Below, piece after piece: positions 18,394-22,886 of a stretch of DNA of 22,886 bases. Made by a program: the position numbers and the translations under genes. Within the stretch, counting starts at the first letter, position 1; each line of letters starts with the position of its first letter. The stretch lies in assembly GCA_964398225.1 (NCBI GenBank), contig CAYNLY010000026.1:1-22886 (forward strand). Direction: 5' to 3'. The DNA comes from CAYNLY01 sp964398225 (lineage in GTDB: Bacteria > Pseudomonadota > Zetaproteobacteria > Mariprofundales > Mariprofundaceae). The notes beneath the pieces were generated by a model. It worked only from the letters and a program-made list of their open reading frames with translations, did no database searches and was not told the DNA's origin.

Positions 18394-19983
18394 ATGCTTC
18401 CCGTCCGCCTGCTGCAAGGCTACGTCCTGCTCTGGAGTCTGCTCGCGCTTTCCTCGCTGGGGCTTGCGCCGCTGTTCGATCTCGACGAGACGATCTATGC
18501 CCAGACCGCGCTGGACATGTGGCGGCAGGGCCATTGGCTCGTGCCCGAGGCGAACGGCATGCGCTTTTTCGAGAAGCCGCCGTTCGTCTACTACCTGATG
18601 GATCTTTCGTTCGCGCTCTTCGGCGAGAACGCCTGGGCCGCACGGCTTCCCTCGGCGCTGTTCACGCTGGCGACAGCTGGGCTTCTCGTGGTCACGGGCT
18701 CCCGCCTGTTCAGCCGCGAGTTCGGCTGGCTGGCCGCGGCGATCTTTCTGAGCATGCTCGAGGTGGGGCTGCTTGCGCATGCGGCGATCCTTGATCCGGC
18801 GCTGAACTTCTTTCTTGCGGCTTCCTTCTGCGCCTGGGTGCTCTGGCGCGTCGGGGCCGCGCGCAGGCATGGGGTGCTTGCGGGGCTTGCCTCGGGGCTT
18901 GCGGTCGCGGTCAAGGGGCCGGTGGGGCTTGCGGTGCCGGCGCTCGTGTTCGCGCTCGATTGGCTCGTTGCGCGCGAGCGGCCCAGGCTTTCGGCCTTTC
19001 CCTGGCTGGGGGCCGCGCTTGCGTTTCTGGCCGCGGCCGCCCCCTGGTATCTGATGCTGCTGATCGAGAGCGGCCCCGCGTTCTTTTACGAGTTCATTCT
19101 CGTCCACAACCTGGGGCGGGCGCTGCATCCGATGCAGGGCCACGGCGGCGGCTGGTGGTATTACCTCGTCGTGTTCGCGGTATCGGTGCTGCCGTGGCTG
19201 GCCTGGATGCCGCATCTTGCGCGCGCGTTTTCGCCCGCGTCCACCCTGGCGCCGGCCCGCGCCCTGATGCGCGCGGGGTTCATTTGGACGGGGGCGGTGC
19301 TGGTGCTGTTTTCGCTGGCCGCAACGAAGCTTCCGCACTACATCTCCTGCATCTATCCGGTGCTTGCGCTGATGCTGGCCTGCGCCTGGTTCGTGCAGCC
19401 GCCCGCGGGGCTTCGCCGGCTGCTTGCGGCCACGGCCGCGATCCTTCTGCCCCTGGGGCTTGCCGAGGCCGCGCTTCCCTGGCTCTGGCCGTGGCTGGTG
19501 GAGCTCGTCCGGCATCCGCGCGCGCAGGCGCTGCTGATGGATGCCGCGCCCCCGGATGCCTCGCTTGCGTTCATCGGGCTTGTGCTTGCCGCATCCGCCG
19601 TATGGCTTGCCTTTTTCCGGACGCATGCCCGGGGGCTTGCCGCGATGCTTGCCGCGGGGCTGGTGCTGCAGAGCGCGCTGCTGTTTGGGCTCGGGCCTTT
19701 GGCCGGCCGCGTGATCCAGGGGCCGCTGCTGGCGATCGCCGATCGCGTGCGCGCGGCCGCCCCCGAGCTGCCGCTTTTGAGCTTCCGGCTCAACGCGCCG
19801 TCGGTGTCCTTCTATTCGGGGCGGAACTACCGGATGGCGGATGCCGGCGACATCGCCCGGATGCGGGCTGAAAAACGGCCGTTTCTGCTGATGATGCGCG
19901 CGGAGTCCGCAGATTTGCTGGCCGAGCTTCCCGCGCCCACGCTTGCGCGCGGCGGATACCTGCTGTTCGAGGTGCGGCCGTGA
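18394..19983 (+). CDS. GT39 (PMT/ArnT-like) membrane glycosyltransferase
   Basis: This is a multi-pass inner-membrane glycosyltransferase using a polyprenyl-phosphate sugar donor. From ATG 18394 it has 529 residues; an in-frame ATG at 18355 would add 13 residues but lies upstream of the -10-like box. Conserved features of the PMT_2/ArnT family are FDLDETIYAQTA in the first periplasmic loop (D29, D31, E32), the FFEKPPFVYYL motif (E60-K61-P62), and LAHAAILDPAL (family Asp). At least ten hydrophobic helices are seen, with a smaller periplasmic C-terminal part. The acceptor may be lipid A or a protein and is unknown. Its stop overlaps the next glycosyltransferase start (GTGA). Confidence 0.88.
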   Translation: MLPVRLLQGYVLLWSLLALSSLGLAPLFDLDETIYAQTALDMWRQGHWLVPEANGMRFFEKPPFVYYLMDLSFALFGENAWAARLPSALFTLATAGLLVVTGSRLFSREFGWLAAAIFLSMLEVGLLAHAAILDPALNFFLAASFCAWVLWRVGAARRHGVLAGLASGLAVAVKGPVGLAVPALVFALDWLVARERPRLSAFPWLGAALAFLAAAAPWYLMLLIESGPAFFYEFILVHNLGRALHPMQGHGGGWWYYLVVFAVSVLPWLAWMPHLARAFSPASTLAPARALMRAGFIWTGAVLVLFSLAATKLPHYISCIYPVLALMLACAWFVQPPAGLRRLLAATAAILLPLGLAEAALPWLWPWLVELVRHPRAQALLMDAAPPDASLAFIGLVLAASAVWLAFFRTHARGLAAMLAAGLVLQSALLFGLGPLAGRVIQGPLLAIADRVRAAAPELPLLSFRLNAPSVSFYSGRNYRMADAGDIARMRAEKRPFLLMMRAESADLLAELPAPTLARGGYLLFEVRP

Positions 19984-20699
19984 GGCTTTCGGTCGTGATT
20001 CCGGCCTTCAACGAGGCCGCGCGGCTGCCGCGCACGCTTTCCGAGGCGCGCGCCTGGCTCGATGCGCATCTTTCCGGCGATTACGAGCTGCTCGTCGTCG
20101 ACGACGGCAGCACCGACGACACCTGCGCGATCGTCGCACGCATCGCGCGCGACTGGCCGCGGCTGCGTCTGCTCCGCCAGCCCGAAAACCGCGGCAAGGG
20201 GGCGGCGGTCCGGCGCGGAATGCTCGAGGGCCGGGGCGAGGTGCGGCTGTTCATGGACGCCGATCATTCCACCCACATCCGCGAGGTGACCAAGGTGTTC
20301 GAGGCGATCGAGGCGGGTGCGGAGGTCGTGATCGCCTCGCGCCGGCATCCGGACTCGGAGCTTCCGGTGCGCCAGGGCAGGCTGCGCGAGGCGATGGGTG
20401 TGGCCTTCAACCGGCTGATGCGGAGCATCGTCGGCCTGCCGTACGAGGACACGCAGTGCGGCTTCAAGGCATTCACGGCCGAGGCCGCGGCCCGGCTGTT
20501 TCCGCGCCAGACGCTCGACGGCTTCGGCTTCGACGTCGAGATCCTGGCCTGGGCGCGCAAACTCGGGATGCGCATCGTCGAGATTCCCGTGCGCTGGACG
20601 AACGATGCGGATTCCCGGGTCGCGATCGGCCGCGATCCGCTCGCGATGCTCGCCGAGCTCTGGCGCATCCGGCGCGCGCTGAACAGGGAGGAGGAATGA
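19980..20699 (+). CDS. GT2 family glycosyltransferase, polyprenyl-phosphate sugar transferase-like
   Basis: The 239-residue product starts at GTG 19980. It has a GT-A fold: VVIPAFNEAARLP (5-17), the nucleotide-binding VVDDGSTDDT (39-48), NRGKGAAVRRGM (70-81), the metal-binding DAD of MDADHSTH (D93, D95), SRRHPDSE, and the QCGFKAF motif of dolichyl-phosphate beta-glucosyltransferase (Alg5)-like enzymes. There is no membrane domain. It likely makes a polyprenyl-phosphate-linked sugar that the coupled GT39 enzyme could use as donor. That pairing is inference from overlap and family chemistry. Confidence 0.91.
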   Translation: MRLSVVIPAFNEAARLPRTLSEARAWLDAHLSGDYELLVVDDGSTDDTCAIVARIARDWPRLRLLRQPENRGKGAAVRRGMLEGRGEVRLFMDADHSTHIREVTKVFEAIEAGAEVVIASRRHPDSELPVRQGRLREAMGVAFNRLMRSIVGLPYEDTQCGFKAFTAEAAARLFPRQTLDGFGFDVEILAWARKLGMRIVEIPVRWTNDADSRVAIGRDPLAMLAELWRIRRALNREEE

Positions 20700-21061
20700 T
20701 GCGGCTCCACCACGCGGCGCTGATCGTGGACGATCTGGAGGCCGCCGCGCGCTTCTACGAGGAGGTGCTGGGGCTGAAGCGCGACGAGCGCCCGGCCCAC
20801 GACTTTCCCGGCATCTACTACCGGCTTGCGGGCGGCGCCCAGCTGCATCTGATGGAGCTTCCGGACCCCTGCGGATTGCACGCGCGTCCCGACCATCCGG
20901 GGCGCGACCGGCACATCGCGCTTTCGGTGGAAAACCTCGCGCCGGTTCGGGCGCGGCTGAAGGCGGCGGGTATTGCCTGGACGGCCAGCCGCTCGGGGCG
21001 CGCGGCCGTGTTCGTGCGCGATCCGGCCGGCAACGCGATCGAGCTCGTCGAGGAGGGCTGA
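20699..21061 (+). CDS. VOC (glyoxalase/dioxygenase-fold) family protein
   Basis: This small 120-residue protein has one vicinal-oxygen-chelate module with two beta-alpha-beta-beta-beta repeats. Candidate metal ligands are H5 (LHHAALIVDD), H50 or E53 (QLHLMELPD), H72 (RHIALSVENL) and E115 (NAIELVE), spaced much as in glyoxalase I. Two ATGs exist, 20696 and 20699; the second has better spacing (7 bases) from GGAGG and overlaps the previous stop by one base. It ends in TGATG with gshA. A glutathione-linked role such as lactoylglutathione lyase is suggested by the neighbour, but the substrate is not known. Confidence 0.87.
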   Translation: MRLHHAALIVDDLEAAARFYEEVLGLKRDERPAHDFPGIYYRLAGGAQLHLMELPDPCGLHARPDHPGRDRHIALSVENLAPVRARLKAAGIAWTASRSGRAAVFVRDPAGNAIELVEEG

Positions 21062-22410
21062 TGCGCGCGCTGGATGTGGACGATCTTGCCGGCTGGCTGG
21101 CCGAGGGCTGCAAGCCGGAGGCTCGGTGGCGGATCGGCACCGAGCACGAAAAGATCGGCTTTCTCGCCGACAGCCTCCGGCCGCTTCCGTACGACGGCGA
21201 GCGCTCGGTGCGCCGGATCCTGGAGCTGATGGCGGGTATCACCGGCTGGGAGATCGTGCGCGAAGATGGCCTTCCGATCGCGCTTGCCGATCCGCATTCG
21301 CCGGCCTCAGTCACGCTCGAGCCCGGCGGCCAGCTCGAGCTTTCCGGCGCGCCGCTGGCCAGCCTGTTCGACACCTGCCGGGAAACGACCGATCACCTCG
21401 AACTGCTCTCCGAGATCTCGCGCCGGCTGCGCACCGGTTTCTTGAGCCTCGGCTTTCAGCCCAAGTGGCGGCGCGACGAGATCCCGTGGATGCCGAAGGC
21501 GCGCTACCGGATCATGCGCCGGATCATGCCAGCCACCGGCACGCGCGGGCTGGACATGATGCTGCGCTCGGCCACGGTGCAGGCGAACCTGGACTTTTCC
21601 AGCGAGGCCGACATGGCGGCGAAGATGCGCATCGGGCTGTGCCTGCAGCCGGTGGTCACGGCGCTGTTCGCGGCCAGCCCGTTCGAAGACGGCCGGCCCT
21701 CGGGCTTTCTCTCAACGCGCGCCGCCTGCTGGCAGGACACCGACCCCGCGCGCACCGGCATCCCCGCCTGCGCCTTCCGCGACGACTTCGGCTTTCGCGC
21801 CTATGCCGAATGGGCGCTCGATGTGCCGATGTATTTCGTCGTCCGAAACGGCCGCTGGATCGACTGCGCCGGCGCAAGCTTCCGCGACTTTCTCGCGGGA
21901 CGCCTCCCGCAGCTTCCCGGCGAGCGGCCGACGCTCGCCGACTGGGAGCTGCATCTGTCCACGCTGTTTCCCGAGGTGCGGCTCAAGCGCTATCTGGAGA
22001 TGCGCGGCGCGGACGCGGGCCCCTGGAACTGGATCTGCGCGCTGCCCGCGCTCTGGAAGGGGCTATTGTACGACGCCGAAACCCGCGCCGAGGCCCTTGC
22101 CTGGGTGCGCGACTGGACGCACGCCGAGGTCGTCGGGATGCACGCGCGCGTGCCGCGCGAGGGGCTGGCCACGCCGTTTCGCGACACGACCGTGGGGATG
22201 CTAGCCCGCCGGATGCTCGATCTTGCCCGCCGGGGGCTGGAGCGGCTGGGCGTGCGCGATAAGCGGGGAAGAAGCGAGGCGGTGTTCCTCGCGCCCCTGG
22301 AGGCGGCGCTCGCCTCGGGGCGCACGCAGGCCGAGGCGTGGCTGGCAAGCTTCCATGGCGAATGGCACGGGGACATCGACCGGATCTTCGCCGAGGCGAT
22401 TCACCCCTGA
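21061..22410 (+). CDS. gshA: Glutamate-cysteine ligase, plant/proteobacterial (GCS2) type
   Basis: This enzyme joins glutamate and cysteine using ATP, the first step of glutathione synthesis. It has 449 residues. Evidence: RIGTEHEKIGF (24-34), PYDGERSVRRILELMA, VTLEPGGQLELSGAP with its acidic metal/ATP ligands, LGFQPKWRRDEIPWMPKARYRIM, RSATVQANLDFSSEADM, FDGR-like FEDGRPSGFLSTR, and ELHLSTLFPEVRLKRYLEMRGAD. This form is typical of alpha- and many gammaproteobacteria and of plants rather than the E. coli type. ATG 21061 shares a base with the upstream stop, and GAGGAGG lies about six bases before it. The cysteines of plant redox control were not examined. Confidence 0.94.
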   Translation: MRALDVDDLAGWLAEGCKPEARWRIGTEHEKIGFLADSLRPLPYDGERSVRRILELMAGITGWEIVREDGLPIALADPHSPASVTLEPGGQLELSGAPLASLFDTCRETTDHLELLSEISRRLRTGFLSLGFQPKWRRDEIPWMPKARYRIMRRIMPATGTRGLDMMLRSATVQANLDFSSEADMAAKMRIGLCLQPVVTALFAASPFEDGRPSGFLSTRAACWQDTDPARTGIPACAFRDDFGFRAYAEWALDVPMYFVVRNGRWIDCAGASFRDFLAGRLPQLPGERPTLADWELHLSTLFPEVRLKRYLEMRGADAGPWNWICALPALWKGLLYDAETRAEALAWVRDWTHAEVVGMHARVPREGLATPFRDTTVGMLARRMLDLARRGLERLGVRDKRGRSEAVFLAPLEAALASGRTQAEAWLASFHGEWHGDIDRIFAEAIHP

Positions 22411-22413
22411 GCG

Positions 22414-22442
22414 GTGTCGCAAAACGACACACCCCTGTGTCG
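22414..22442. repeat. Overlapping inverted repeats of GTGTCG half sites
   Basis: GTGTCG (22414-22419), then CAAAA, then CGACAC (22425-22430) form one perfect inverted repeat. CGACACA (22425-22431), CCCC, and TGTGTCG (22436-22442) form a second that shares the central arm. The arms are mutually exclusive as RNA hairpins, or could be three spaced operator half sites about 11-12 bases apart, close to one DNA turn. Confidence 0.75.
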
Positions 22443-22608
22443 CGGGCGTTGACCCCGGGGTTGCGGCGTCCCACAGTTGCAAACGTCCGCGGGAAGCCGT
22501 GCCCAAGGCTCCCTGCCGACACATCCGGGAGGGGGTCGCTTTTCTCTCGCGCGATGGCGGCAGGTCGAAGGGAGCAGGGACCGGACGAACGCGGGCGCAA
22601 GACAAAAC

Positions 22609-22622
22609 TGGCCGCAAGGCCA
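22609..22622. repeat. Short hairpin with GCAA tetraloop in cytochrome leader
   Basis: TGGCC, loop GCAA, GGCCA give a five-base-pair stem with a GNRA-type loop, ending 30 bases before ATG 22653. It may only stabilise the 5' leader; no anti-Shine-Dalgarno pairing is evident. Confidence 0.35.
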
Positions 22623-22652
22623 AATCCAATAAACCAAGAGAGGGTATACGCA

Positions 22653-22886
22653 ATGAGAAAGATGCTTCTTTCTGCAGCGGCCTTCGCCGTGGTTGCCGTG
22701 TCCGCCGTTGCGGTGGCGCCGACCACGTCCGAGGCCATTCCGGCGTTTGCACGCCAGACCGGCGCAGCCTGTTTGAGCTGCCATTTCCAGAGCTTCCCGA
22801 CGCTGTCGGCGTTCGGCCGCGCGTTCAAGATGGGCGCTCTGACCGACGTGGGCGAGCAGGCCCTGGTCGAGGATGAGGCTCTGTCC
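22653..22886 (+). CDS. Exported c-type cytochrome, partial (N-terminal 78 residues)
   Basis: The frame runs open off the right edge. A signal peptide is clear: MRKM, a long Ala/Val hydrophobic core, and a likely cut after TSEA (residue 28). The mature protein begins IPAFARQTGAACLSCHF, with one CLSCH heme-attachment motif (C40, C43, H44), followed by FPTLSAFGRAFKMGA. I recognise this opening as resembling periplasmic cytochromes of respiratory proteobacteria but cannot name the protein. The ATG at 22653 follows AGAGAGGG with about nine bases spacing. Further heme motifs may lie beyond the window. It is separated from gshA by 242 bases and is probably its own transcription unit. Confidence 0.85.
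   Translation, partial: MRKMLLSAAAFAVVAVSAVAVAPTTSEAIPAFARQTGAACLSCHFQSFPTLSAFGRAFKMGALTDVGEQALVEDEALS

Larger units (their letters stand above)
22411..22652. other. Intergenic region with half-site cluster before cytochrome c gene
   Basis: This 242-base gap is the largest in the window. It has no supportable reading frame on either strand. It holds three alternating GTGTCG/CGACAC half sites near its left end, an isolated CGACACA at 22517-22523, a 10-base palindrome ACCCCGGGGT (22452-22461), and a small hairpin near the right end. No T-rich tract follows any stem, and I find no convincing sigma70 or -24/-12 promoter. Confidence 0.6.

Noticed and set aside
18115..19626. A minus-strand 503-residue frame rich in Arg, Gly, Lys and Gln
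   Set aside because: It is the antisense shadow of the GT39 gene; its composition is low-complexity and matches no family.
22436..22475. An intrinsic terminator after gshA
   Set aside because: The inverted repeat and the ACCCCGGGGT palindrome are not followed by a T tract, so termination is not supported.
22440..22652. A sigma54 (-24/-12) promoter downstream of the half-site array
   Set aside because: The best GG...GC pair, near 22464-22480, has 12 bases between the dinucleotides instead of 10, so the spacing rules it out.

Overview
This is a G+C-rich bacterial chromosome segment. It is dense with genes, tightly coupled operons and ATGA, GTGA or TGATG start/stop overlaps. Gene content suggests a Gram-negative proteobacterium, probably a gammaproteobacterium with a respiratory, cytochrome-rich lifestyle. 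The pointers are secA followed directly by argJ, split glycine decarboxylase subunits (gcvPA/gcvPB), HemJ-type heme synthesis, a plant/proteobacterial-type glutamate-cysteine ligase and an SHP/diheme cytochrome c cluster. The lineage is an inference. I see no tRNA, rRNA, CRISPR array, insertion sequence or phage gene.

Layout. (1) 1-5946, minus strand: class I aminotransferase, a protein with two cyclic-nucleotide-binding domains, secA, and argJ running off the left edge. (2) 5975-9808, plus strand: hemJ, then a translationally coupled pair made of a lipoprotein solute-binding protein and a membrane hybrid histidine kinase, with no ABC permease or ATPase nearby. (3) 9900-12151, plus strand: a b/c-type cytochrome operon of a membrane cytochrome b561-like protein, an unrecognised His-rich four-helix membrane protein, an SHP/DUF1924-type monoheme cytochrome and a diheme cytochrome c, closed by a strong intrinsic terminator. 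(4) 12151-18323, minus strand: a flippase-like membrane protein, folD, gcvT, gcvH, gcvPA and gcvPB, i.e. glycine cleavage joined to one-carbon folate metabolism. (5) 18380-22410, plus strand: a GT39-like membrane glycosyltransferase, a GT2 glycosyltransferase, a VOC-family protein and gshA. (6) 22411-22886: an intergenic region with alternating inverted repeats, then the start of another exported c-type cytochrome cut by the right edge.

How the parts work together. Region 4 splits glycine and passes the one-carbon unit to tetrahydrofolate, where FolD interconverts the methylene, methenyl and formyl forms. Region 3 looks like an electron path from the quinone pool through membrane b-hemes to periplasmic diheme cytochrome and an oxygen- or small-ligand-binding cytochrome. 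HemJ in region 2 supplies protoporphyrin for heme. The least explained items are the solute-binding-protein/kinase pair, the four-helix protein in the cytochrome operon, a 98-base gene overlap there, and a repeated -10-like box 6-8 bases before the start codon of genes that begin divergent operons.
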